Shown here: positions 7,485-13,762 of the stretch, piece after piece | Position numbering within the stretch: position 1 is the stretch's first letter | Layout: every line of letters begins with the position of its first letter | Source: Limnospira sp050045915 | GTDB taxonomy: Bacteria; Cyanobacteriota; Cyanobacteriia; Cyanobacteriales; Microcoleaceae | Length of the DNA stretch: 21,740 bases | NCBI GenBank assembly: GCA_050045915.1 | Contig: JBNGCR010000085.1 | Location: forward strand, 1 to 21,740 | Direction of reading: 5' to 3' | Notes under the pieces: generated by a model | What the model was told of the DNA's origin: nothing | The model's database searches: none | What the model saw: the letters and a program-made list of their open reading frames with translations, nothing else | Program-made: the position numbers and the translations under genes

Positions 7485-8609
7485 ATGTGGAATCCATTCG
7501 ATCCCGACGCGCCCATTTTTGATGTCGTCCAGGAATATTCCATTCCCAAACCCCTGATTTTTATCGTTTTTGTCCTCATCTCCTATGTGATCGGCCGATA
7601 TACGCCGGACATCCTGCAATATTTTCTGAGGCAAACCCTCCCCAAAAATGGGAAGGAGATCTCGGAAAATTTCATCCATCCCATCGCCCAACCCTTCCGA
7701 ATCGTCGGCATTTTTATCCTGATTTCTCTGTCGATGGTTTGGTTGGAAGACAACCGGGCCCTGTACCGCTTTATCCGCCCCTTCGTGAGTTTGGCGGTGA
7801 TTATCAGCGTCGCTTGGCTGGCTTCCCGGTTGTTTCGGCAGTTGGTGCGAATTTACGGGATTCCAATCATCCGCAAATACGGGATGGAGGTGGACGAGAC
7901 TTTTTTGGTGTTTGAAACCATCGCCAATGTATTGATCGGATTTACGGCAGCGGTGGCTTTCGCCCAAACTCAAAACCTCCCCCTCGGGGCTTTGTTGGCG
8001 GGGGTTTCCGTGAGCGGTGTCGCGATCGCATTTGCGGCCCAAAGTACATTGGAGCAGATTTTGGGGACGATCGTTTTGCGTTTAGACCGCCCCTTCGTGC
8101 GGGGAGAATACATTCGGCTTCCCAAGCGGGGCGACGATTTGGAGGGGCTTTACGGGCGGGTGGAATCCATCGGTTTGCGATCGACCAAAATTCGGATCGC
8201 GGCGAAGGGAACCCTGGCAATCATCCCCAATTCCACGTTAATGCAACTGGATATCGAAAATGTCAGCCGGGGTAAAAAAGTCATGGTTTTACTCTATCTC
8301 GACTTTACAAAACAACTCGACGATCGCGAAGAAGCGTTGGTGGAACAGGCGCTAAAAGACTGTACGGACTCAGTGTTTGGCATCGATCCGGGCAGCACCC
8401 AAATCGTCTTATTTGTGTACAAAGAAACGGGAAATACCCGCGCCCGCATCACTTTCTTTATCTTGGGTTCGAGCGAAAATGCCATCTCTCTCCGCAAGAG
8501 TTTGCTGGCTTCCACTAATAAAAATCTCAACGAAAAATTGAAGCGGTTCGGGCTGAAATATACCATGCAGGAACCCAATATTTATGTCGAGTCGCCCGTA
8601 ACGATTTAG
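7485..8609 (+). CDS. MscS-family mechanosensitive ion channel (second of tandem pair)
   Basis: A 374-residue paralogue of the preceding gene with the same layout. Hydrophobic N-terminal helices come first (KPLIFIVFVLISYVIG, IVGIFILISLSMVWL, FVSLAVIISVAWLASRL, ETIANVLIGFTAAVAF). The pore helix is LAGVSVSGVAIAFAAQSTLE, leading into ILGTIVLRLDRPF. The beta domain reads YGRVESIGLRSTKIRIAAKG, then AIIPNSTLMQLDIENV, and the C-terminus is EPNIYVESPVTI, nearly the same as the first copy (QNIYVDSPITV). It differs by a short insertion between the pore and beta domain (LPKRGDDLEGLYG versus LPDGTFG). The two most likely arose by tandem duplication and have diverged well outside the pore and beta domains. 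The ATG at 7485-7487 lies 12 bases after the previous stop. Confidence 0.94.
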   Translation: MWNPFDPDAPIFDVVQEYSIPKPLIFIVFVLISYVIGRYTPDILQYFLRQTLPKNGKEISENFIHPIAQPFRIVGIFILISLSMVWLEDNRALYRFIRPFVSLAVIISVAWLASRLFRQLVRIYGIPIIRKYGMEVDETFLVFETIANVLIGFTAAVAFAQTQNLPLGALLAGVSVSGVAIAFAAQSTLEQILGTIVLRLDRPFVRGEYIRLPKRGDDLEGLYGRVESIGLRSTKIRIAAKGTLAIIPNSTLMQLDIENVSRGKKVMVLLYLDFTKQLDDREEALVEQALKDCTDSVFGIDPGSTQIVLFVYKETGNTRARITFFILGSSENAISLRKSLLASTNKNLNEKLKRFGLKYTMQEPNIYVESPVTI

Positions 8610-8662
8610 CGGCGATCGAGAGGGTGTAGGGATGGGAAATTTCCTGGTCGTCAGGATTTCGA

Positions 8663-8683
8663 CAAAGGGGCTTAAGTCCCTTG
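8663..8683. repeat. Imperfect palindrome resembling a dispersed cyanobacterial repeat
   Basis: CAAAGGGGCTTAAGTCCCTTG is a near-perfect palindrome centred on CTTAAG, with one mismatch and one G-T pair in the arms. Similar AAGGGGCTTAAGCCCCTT sequences are, from memory, frequent in cyanobacterial intergenic regions. It lies 54 bases after the second mscS stop and may serve as its transcript end, though no T tract follows directly. The gap 8610-8921 also holds the repeat at 8751-8772 and an AT-rich block at 8825-8900; no gene was seen in it. Confidence 0.5.
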
Positions 8684-8750
8684 TTTCCGAGACGGTAAAC
8701 GGATGGGCGATCGCTGCTATATGGACGGAAAAGCGACGATCGCGCGATCG

Positions 8751-8772
8751 GGTACAAGGCTTGCGCCCCTAC
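8751..8772. repeat. Half of a GGGGCGCAAG-type dispersed repeat
   Basis: The plus strand reads GGTACAAGGCTTGCGCCCCT followed by AC. It resembles one arm of the common cyanobacterial interspersed element in which GTAGGGGCGCAAG is inverted around GCTTGCGCCCCTAC. Only one arm is present here, so no stable hairpin is expected. Identification is from memory of the motif only. Confidence 0.35.
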
Positions 8773-8809
8773 AATTGGGAAGCCGGGGGAAACTCTCTCG
8801 AAAGGTAGA

Positions 8810-8838
8810 TGGAGATCGACCGCCAAAACTATTATAAT
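8810..8838 (+). promoter_or_regulatory. Candidate sigma-70 type promoter for the 50-residue protein gene
   Basis: A perfect TATAAT (8833-8838) lies 17 bases downstream of TGGAGA (8810-8815, four of six matches to TTGACA). Transcription would begin near 8845 and leave a leader of about 77 AT-rich bases before the ATG at 8922. Confidence 0.4.
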
Positions 8839-8908
8839 TTAGACGGAGATAAAATAAAAATTATGATTTAATTTGCGATATTTTTGTCGTCAATGTTAGA
8901 TCGAAAAT

Positions 8909-8914
8909 AGGAGG
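8909..8914 (+). promoter_or_regulatory. Strong ribosome binding site fixing the start of the small gene at 8922
   Basis: AGGAGG, seven bases before the ATG. The surrounding ATAGGAGGAAAA is the same as the leader of the antitoxin gene that starts at 11446. This strong match supports the small frame as a real gene. Confidence 0.75.
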
Positions 8915-8921
8915 AAAATTT

Positions 8922-9074
8922 ATGAAAATCGTCAATTCGATTCAAGAAATGTTTGAATACATTTGGGGCGGTGTCAAACGCATTTTCGGGGCCAGCGACG
9001 ATCACTATCCCGAAACCGGAGTGCAGCCCTACGAGGGCGATCCGGCTAAAGATCGGGATAACGAGGAATTTTAA
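8922..9074 (+). CDS. Small acidic protein, 50 residues, function unknown
   Basis: An ATG with a perfect AGGAGG seven bases upstream opens a 50-codon frame. It begins MKIVNSIQEMFEYIWGGVKR, with a central GASDDHYPETGVQPYEGDP and a charged tail ending DRDNEEF. The first 22 residues can form an amphipathic helix with aromatic residues (MFEYIW); the rest is acidic and probably extended. There is no signal peptide or membrane span. I do not recognise a named family, although the HYPETGVQPYEGDP segment has the look of a conserved motif. The stop codon overlaps the stop of the convergent obg gene by three bases (shared 9071-9074 region). The candidate promoter at 8810-8838 and the strong ribosome site make expression likely. 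Confidence 0.72.
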   Translation: MKIVNSIQEMFEYIWGGVKRIFGASDDHYPETGVQPYEGDPAKDRDNEEF

Positions 9075-10084
9075 GTATCCCCCACAGCAACGCGATCGAG
9101 GAATTGCCAAATTTCTGGCAACAGCGCCTCCAAACCGATCCCCGCCACGGCGGAAATTTGGAAGACGGGGACGCCCGTCATCCCTCGCAATTGGGACGCG
9201 ATCGCCTGTAGCCTTTCGTCATCTGCCCCCACCGCATCGACTTTGTTGAGGGCAAGAATTTGGGGGCGACTTTCCAACCCCCGGCCGTAGGCTTTCAACT
9301 CCCCTTGGATGACCTGGTAGTTGGCGATCGGGTCCCGATCCGTGATGTCGATCAAATGCAGTAAAATGCGGGTGCGCTCGATGTGGCGCAGAAATTCGTG
9401 TCCCAACCCCGTCCCCAGGTGGGCTCCTTCGATCAAACCGGGAATGTCGGCGAATACCGTGCCGTCTCCAGTCGGTTTTCGGACGACCCCCAAGTTGGGA
9501 ATTAAAGTCGTGAACGGATAGTCCGCCACCTTCGGACGGGCGGAAGAGAGGGCGGAAATGAGGGTGGATTTGCCCGCGTTGGGCAGGCCGATAATGCCCA
9601 CTTCCGCCAGTAATTTCAACTCCAGACGCAGCCGCCGACTCTCCCCCGGCAGTCCCGGCAGGGCGTAGTCCGGGGCGCGATTTTGGTTGCTGAGAAAGTA
9701 ACGATTTCCCAAACCGCCCTTGCCCCCTGCGGCGACGCAGAATTCCTGACTGGGGGTGACGAGATCGGCCATCTGTTCCCCGGTTTCCGCGTCGTAAACA
9801 ACGGTACCGCAGGGGACTTCGATGACGCGATCGCTCCCGGAGGCCCCCGTCCGGTTTTTCGGCCCGCCCCGCTTGCCGTCTTCGGCTTTAAAGCGGTGAT
9901 TGTAGCGGAAATCCAGGAGGGTTTGCAGGCGTTCGACCGCCTTCAGGATCACGGAACCGCCGCGCCCCCCGTTGCCCCCCGCCGGACCCCCGGCGGGGAC
10001 GTATTTTTCCCGGCGAAAGGCGACCATTCCATCGCCGCCGTTGCCGGCTTCCACTTCAATTTCAGTGCGATCGATAAACTGCAT
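9071..10084 (-). CDS. obg: GTPase Obg (ribosome assembly)
   Basis: A 337-residue protein. The glycine-rich Obg domain covers residues 1-about 158 (FIDRTEIEVEAGNGGDGMVA, GGPAGGNGGRGGSV, GGKGGLGN). The GTPase domain has G1 GLPNAGKST (166-174), a switch region with FTTLIPNLGVV, G3 DIPGLIEGA (213-221), G4 NKVD (280-283) and G5 SA (311-312). Obg associates with the 50S subunit, acts in late ribosome assembly and links to stringent response; it is essential in most bacteria. The protein stops soon after the G domain, as in cyanobacterial and other short forms without a C-terminal OCT domain. The ATG at 10082-10084 follows the psb32 stop by two bases, with TAGGG just upstream, so translation is probably coupled. 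Confidence 0.97.
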   Translation of the reverse strand: MQFIDRTEIEVEAGNGGDGMVAFRREKYVPAGGPAGGNGGRGGSVILKAVERLQTLLDFRYNHRFKAEDGKRGGPKNRTGASGSDRVIEVPCGTVVYDAETGEQMADLVTPSQEFCVAAGGKGGLGNRYFLSNQNRAPDYALPGLPGESRRLRLELKLLAEVGIIGLPNAGKSTLISALSSARPKVADYPFTTLIPNLGVVRKPTGDGTVFADIPGLIEGAHLGTGLGHEFLRHIERTRILLHLIDITDRDPIANYQVIQGELKAYGRGLESRPQILALNKVDAVGADDERLQAIASQLRGMTGVPVFQISAVAGIGLEALLPEIWQFLDRVAVGDT

Positions 10085-10086
10085 CC

Positions 10087-10794
10087 CTAAGACCGTTGCA
10101 AATAGTAATAAGTCGCCATCGGCGCGACGGTGGCGATGACCAAAATCACCACCACCCAGATGGTGGCGCTGCGATCATCGGTTTCTTCGGCCGATTTGAA
10201 CGTGCTGGCGACCCGGATATTATCTTCCACTTCGGGGGCGCCCGGGTCGGGTTGCCCCGAGAGGACTTTCATCAGGCGATCGCCGGCGTTGGCGAAGGCT
10301 TCGTTGTATTTGTCGCCCTCCCGCAGCGGCACCTGCAAGGTTTCGTCGGCGACACTTTCGGCGATCGCGTCGGTCAGTAATGATTTTACCCCGTCGCCGG
10401 TGTGGATGGCGCTGTTGTTGGTCTGGGTGTCGAGCATCAGCACCGTCTGGTTGACGCCGGCTTCCGGGGTGGGAAACCACTTGTCGAACAGGTCGTCGGT
10501 GAAACTTTGGGCGGTTTCGCCGTAGTCGAGGCGGCGGACGGTGACGAACCGCACCTCATAGCCGGTATCGTCCGCCAGTTTTTGGAAATTTTGGTTGAGG
10601 CGGCTTTCCGTGACGCGGCTGAGAACGTCGTCCTCGTCCAAAACCCAGGTGCGATCGCCCGGAGCCAGGTCGGGCATCTGGTAGACCCCCGTCGCCCGGG
10701 CGGGTGCGGCCCACAGCAGGGACATCAGGGCGATCGCGGCCACCCCGACCGACAGGCGGCGCCAATTTTTAACGAAGTTGAGTCGTCGATTCAT
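10087..10794 (-). CDS. psb32: Psb32-like TPM-domain thylakoid protein
   Basis: A 235-residue protein. An N-terminal signal or anchor (about 12-35, RLSVGVAAIALMSLLWAAPARA) is followed by the TPM domain (about 48-180: TWVLDEDDVLSRVTESRLNQ, GYEVRFVTVRRLDYGE, DKWFPTPEAGVNQTVLMLDT). A linker and a C-terminal transmembrane helix (about 210-232, ATIWVVVILVIATVAPMATY) complete it. This layout is that of Psb32 (Sll1390 in Synechocystis, TLP18.3 in plants), which takes part in photosystem II protection and repair in the thylakoid lumen. It is upstream of obg and nearly abuts it, so the two form one transcription unit. The ATG at 10792-10794 directly precedes the signal sequence. Confidence 0.9.
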   Translation of the reverse strand: MNRRLNFVKNWRRLSVGVAAIALMSLLWAAPARATGVYQMPDLAPGDRTWVLDEDDVLSRVTESRLNQNFQKLADDTGYEVRFVTVRRLDYGETAQSFTDDLFDKWFPTPEAGVNQTVLMLDTQTNNSAIHTGDGVKSLLTDAIAESVADETLQVPLREGDKYNEAFANAGDRLMKVLSGQPDPGAPEVEDNIRVASTFKSAEETDDRSATIWVVVILVIATVAPMATYYYLQRS

Positions 10795-10842
10795 ATGGCG
10801 ATAGTAATTTCTGTATCAATTGATCACTCCCCAACCATTATA

Positions 10843-10877
10843 AAGTCAAACGTCAAAAGTCAAGCGTCAAAAGTATG
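10843..10877. repeat. Heptamer STRR upstream of psb32
   Basis: Units AAGTCAA, ACGTCAA, AAGTCAA, GCGTCAA and a final AAGTATG follow one another with a strict 7-base period. The array is 49 bases upstream of the psb32 ATG and so probably lies in or near its promoter or leader. Confidence 0.85.
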
Positions 10878-10984
10878 ATCTCCGGCGCGATCGGTATTTC
10901 TCCAGAGTCAAAGACTCCCGTTTCAAAAGTTTTTATTCGATAGTTGCTTCCCGTTTTATGAGGTACAGGTTGGATGTCAAGACC

Positions 10985-11034
10985 GCTTGGGAATCAATTC
11001 CCAAGCTAACAGCTCAAATCATCGGTCGATGATT
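10985..11034. repeat. Two adjacent perfect inverted repeats
   Basis: GCTTGGGAAT (10985-10994) and ATTCCCAAGC (10997-11006) are perfect 10-base arms around CA. Eleven bases further, AATCATCG (11017-11024) and CGATGATT (11027-11034) are perfect 8-base arms around GT. Both could form cruciforms or RNA hairpins with tight loops. The pair sits in the 412-base gap 10795-11206, where no protein gene was found on either strand. Confidence 0.8.
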
Positions 11035-11074
11035 GGGGAGGTCGTGCGATTCAACAACCAATCTGATATGAAGT

Positions 11075-11100
11075 CCCCCTTATCAAGGGGGATTTAGGGG
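11075..11100. repeat. CCCCCTTATCAAGGGGG dispersed repeat
   Basis: CCCCCTT-ATC-AAGGGGG (11075-11091) is a perfect hairpin, followed by ATTTAGGGG. This sequence family (CCCCCTTATCAAGGGGGATTTAGGGGG) is, from memory, a widespread intergenic repeat in cyanobacteria. Confidence 0.65.
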
Positions 11101-11206
11101 GATATTTTGCATCTAATTTTCTCGAAAATCGCCCCGCATAAATTATCTTTTAAATTTCAACCGATCCACTTTTTGATTCTGATAAATAAAGATTCGTGGG
11201 ACATGA

Positions 11207-11446
11207 TTAAAGTTCGATGTCATCTAGGGGCAGAACGCCGCGATCGCTGTCGGGAAAATCTTCATCGAGATCGTCCAGAGTCGCGAAGACATCGAGAAGG
11301 GTCGGGCAGGGATAGGGTTCGACGATCAGTTTTCTCCCTTCCTGACGAATGATTACTTCCGAACTGGACAAAGCAAATTCTCGGGGAATTGTTAAGGTTT
11401 GACGATCGCCCTCGCGGGTCACTTGAACTCGATATGCGGCACTCAT
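11207..11446 (-). CDS. AbrB/MazE-type antitoxin (VapB-like), no partner toxin nearby
   Basis: A 79-residue protein. The N-terminal half is a swapped-hairpin AbrB-type DNA-binding domain (YRVQVTREGDRQTLTIPREF, then ALSSSEVIIRQEGRKLIVEP). The acidic C-terminal tail (LLDVFATLDDLDEDFPDSDRG, ending PLDDIEL) is typical of the part that binds a VapC toxin. The start ATG at 11444-11446 has a perfect AGGAGG six bases upstream. VapBC operons normally have the PIN toxin directly after the antitoxin. Here the following minus-strand sequence has only a 15-codon frame (MSHESLFIRIKKWIG) and then repeats, so the partner is missing. It may be a solitary antitoxin that counteracts toxins elsewhere, or a relic. 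Confidence 0.85.
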   Translation of the reverse strand: MSAAYRVQVTREGDRQTLTIPREFALSSSEVIIRQEGRKLIVEPYPCPTLLDVFATLDDLDEDFPDSDRGVLPLDDIEL

Positions 11447-11452
11447 TTTTTT

Positions 11453-11458
11453 CCTCCT
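11453..11458 (-). promoter_or_regulatory. Ribosome binding site of the antitoxin gene
   Basis: On the minus strand AGGAGG lies six bases before the ATG at 11446, in the context ATAGGAGGAAAA. It fixes the start codon. Confidence 0.75.
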
Positions 11459-12111
11459 ATCAAAATTGATTTTAAAGGCTTTTCAAGATGAGCCGAGTGA
11501 GACTGGATGAGGAAAGTTGATGTGAATTTTTCGCCAATTATTATACCGCATCGGTCGGGGATTTCTTGACCCATGTTTAAACTTGCGTCGCATACTTTTT
11601 AAATGACATCACATTTCCCGAGTTTCCGAGGAGATTTGCGATCGCCGAAATGGCACAATCTCCGGGCCGCGGCGCGATTATCGATCGCCCCACCTGCCGT
11701 TTCGTCCCCATCCCGAGCCGGTTCCGGGAAAGGTGCCCCGGGGATTTTGCGGGGCGAAATATCGGCAATGAGAGGGAGACAATCGGGCGGACGGGTGGTA
11801 AGATCGGGAGGCTGAGAGGCGACCGAGTCCCCTCGGGGGACAAAAATGGGGTTTCTCGGCAGATAACTAATGTCCGACCAAAAATCAAGACCCGATCGCG
11901 GTGGTACTATCGTTCAATCAGATAACTACGTTTTTTTGGTCTGCTCTCCGGCAGTCGGCGGACGTCGGGCAGATCCTTGTCGGGGGGAATCCGGACTCGG
12001 CTTCAAGACAGAGATAGCCGGGAATTGGACAAACCCGACCGAGCCAGAATCTCCTGTTCGAGTCAAACGGCCGGACAGTGAGCGTGTCAATTAAAATTGC
12101 TGTGGGAACCT
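11459..12111. other. Long spacer upstream of ndhB, no gene recognised
   Basis: This 653-base stretch separates the antitoxin gene from ndhB. Open frames on both strands here have no recognisable motif, poor composition and no ribosome site. It holds GC-rich inverted repeats: GCCCC/GGGGC arms at 11735-11739 and 11751-11755, and GTCCCC-TCG-GGGGAC at 11827-11841 followed by five A residues. It also holds HIP1-like GCGATCGC/CGATCG sites. The ndhB promoter and leader must lie here, and no convincing -35/-10 pair stood out. A GTTCGAGTC sequence near 12056 looks like a tRNA T loop but has no matching stems. Confidence 0.5.
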
Positions 12112-13710
12112 ATGGATTTTTCTAATCTAGCGGCCCAGTTGAATGCTGGGGCGATTTTGCCAGAAAGTATCGTCCTGATCACCCTGATGGTGGTCTTGAT
12201 CGGGGATCTGATCGTGGGGCGGACGGCCTCTTCCAAATGGACGCCCTACGCCGCGATCGCGGGCCTGTTGCTCTCCATCGTGGCGCTCTACTTCCAGTGG
12301 GAGAGTCCCGACACCCTCGCCTTTTTGGGGAGTTTCAACGGCGACGCCCTGAGTGTGGTGTTCAGGGGAATTATCGCCCTGTCGGCGGCGGTGACGATTT
12401 TGATGTCGGTGCGCTACGTCGAACAGACGGGGACGGCCCTAGCCGAATTTATTGGCATCCTGCTCACAGCCACCCTGGGGGGGATGTTCCTGTCGGGGGC
12501 GAATGAGTTGGTGATGATCTTCGTCTCCCTGGAAACCCTGAGTATCTGTTCGTATATGCTGACGGGATACACCAAGCGCGACCCCCGATCCAATGAGGCG
12601 GCGCTGAAGTATTTGCTGATCGGGGCGGCCAGCGGGGCGGTGTTCCTGTACGGATTGTCCCTGCTATACGGGCTCTCGGGCGGAGAAACCAACCTGAGCG
12701 CGATCGCCGAAGCGATCGCCACCTCCGGAACCGGCGAATCCCTGGGTCTGGTGATCGCCTTGGTCTTCGTGATTGCGGGCATTTCCTTCAAAATTTCGGC
12801 GGTCCCCTTCCACCAGTGGACGCCCGACGTCTACGAAGGGTCGCCGACCCCCGTGGTAGCATTCCTGTCCGTGGGATCGAAGGCGGCGGGATTCGCCCTG
12901 GCCATCCGCCTGCTGCTGAACGCCTTCCCCCTGGTGGCGGACCAGTGGCAGTTCGTCTTCACCGCCCTGGCCATTCTCAGCATGGTGTTGGGGAACGTGG
13001 TTGCCCTCGCCCAAACCAGCATGAAGCGGATGCTGGCCTACTCCTCCATCGCCCAGGCGGGGTTCGTGATGATCGGGCTGATCGCCGGGACAGAGGCGGG
13101 CTATTCCAGCATGGTGTTTTACCTGTTGGTGTACCTGTTCATGAACTTGGGCGGTTTCACCTGCGTGATCCTGTTCTCCCTGCGGACGGGTACGGATCAG
13201 ATCAGTGAATACAGCGGACTTTACCAGAAAGATCCCCTGCTGACGCTGGGGTTGAGCATCTGCCTGCTGTCGTTGGGCGGGATTCCGCCTTTGGCCGGAT
13301 TCTTCGGCAAGATTTACCTGTTCTGGGCCGGCTGGCAGGCGGGGCTCTACGCCCTGGTCTTGCTGGGCCTGGTGACGAGTGTAATTTCGATTTACTACTA
13401 CATCCGGGTGGTGAAAATGATGGTGGTGAAGGAACCCCACGAAATGTCCGACGTGGTGAAGAATTACCCGGAGATCCGCTGGAATTTGCCCGGAATGCGC
13501 CCGCTGCAGGTGGGTTTGGTGCTGTCGGTGGTCGTGACGTCCCTGGCCGGGATCTTGTCGAATCCGCTGTTTACCCTGGCGAATGATTCCGTGAGTCGGA
13601 CGCCGATGTTCCGGGAAGCGGGGATTTCCCGGGGGGAAACGGTGGCGGCGATCGACGTTCCCTCCGCCCCCGCGATCGCGGATCGCGCACCCGTCGCGCG
13701 GCAAAATTAA
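12112..13710 (+). CDS. ndhB: NAD(P)H-quinone oxidoreductase subunit 2 (NdhB)
   Basis: A 532-residue, highly hydrophobic protein of about 14 transmembrane helices, homologous to NuoN/ND2 and part of the proton-pumping membrane arm of cyanobacterial NDH-1 in thylakoids. It serves respiration, cyclic electron flow and CO2 uptake. Diagnostic segments are MDFSNLAAQLNAGAILPES at the N-terminus, FVSLETLSICSYMLTGYTKR, SNEAALKYLLIGAASGAV, ISFKISAVPFHQWTPDVYEG, MLAYSSIAQAGFVMIG and LSLGGIPPLAGFFGK. Lysines expected for proton transfer are visible in the KYLL, SFKIS and SMKRML segments. ATG 12112-12114 is chosen over an in-frame TTG 15 bases upstream because MDF is the conserved N-terminus. The C-terminus continues past the conserved end (TLANDSV) with about 40 Ala/Arg/Pro-rich residues encoded partly by HIP1-like DNA, so the protein is slightly longer than the usual 520 or so. 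Confidence 0.97.
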   Translation: MDFSNLAAQLNAGAILPESIVLITLMVVLIGDLIVGRTASSKWTPYAAIAGLLLSIVALYFQWESPDTLAFLGSFNGDALSVVFRGIIALSAAVTILMSVRYVEQTGTALAEFIGILLTATLGGMFLSGANELVMIFVSLETLSICSYMLTGYTKRDPRSNEAALKYLLIGAASGAVFLYGLSLLYGLSGGETNLSAIAEAIATSGTGESLGLVIALVFVIAGISFKISAVPFHQWTPDVYEGSPTPVVAFLSVGSKAAGFALAIRLLLNAFPLVADQWQFVFTALAILSMVLGNVVALAQTSMKRMLAYSSIAQAGFVMIGLIAGTEAGYSSMVFYLLVYLFMNLGGFTCVILFSLRTGTDQISEYSGLYQKDPLLTLGLSICLLSLGGIPPLAGFFGKIYLFWAGWQAGLYALVLLGLVTSVISIYYYIRVVKMMVVKEPHEMSDVVKNYPEIRWNLPGMRPLQVGLVLSVVVTSLAGILSNPLFTLANDSVSRTPMFREAGISRGETVAAIDVPSAPAIADRAPVARQN

Positions 13711-13732
13711 AGTCAATCGATTTTGTACTTCG

Positions 13733-13762
13733 GGGATGCGGTGTTGTCGCATCCCTTTTTTT
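13733..13762 (+). terminator. Rho-independent terminator of ndhB
   Basis: GGGATGCG (13733-13740), a 7-base loop, CGCATCCC (13748-13755) and then seven T residues (13756-13762). The perfect 8-base GC-rich stem plus T tract, 22 bases after the ndhB stop, is the clearest terminator in the window. The end of the T tract overlaps the stop codon (13761-13763) of the convergent pentapeptide-repeat gene. Confidence 0.9.

Noticed and set aside
10944..11033. Plus-strand 24-codon frame MRYRLDVKTAWESIPKLTAQ... in the gap before the antitoxin
   Set aside because: It runs through the perfect inverted repeats, has no ribosome site and no similarity I recognise; repeat structure explains it better.
11577..11888. 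Minus-strand open frame of 103 codons upstream of ndhB
   Set aside because: No recognisable motif, no ribosome binding site, composition dominated by Pro, Arg and Ser from GC-rich DNA; overlapping open frames on the other strand are equally poor.
12050..12070. GTTCGAGTC resembling a tRNA T loop
   Set aside because: The flanking five bases on each side do not pair, and no acceptor, D or anticodon stem could be found nearby.
12664..13752. 362-codon minus-strand open frame opposite ndhB
   Set aside because: Antisense of a strongly conserved gene; His/Gln-rich translation with no domain.
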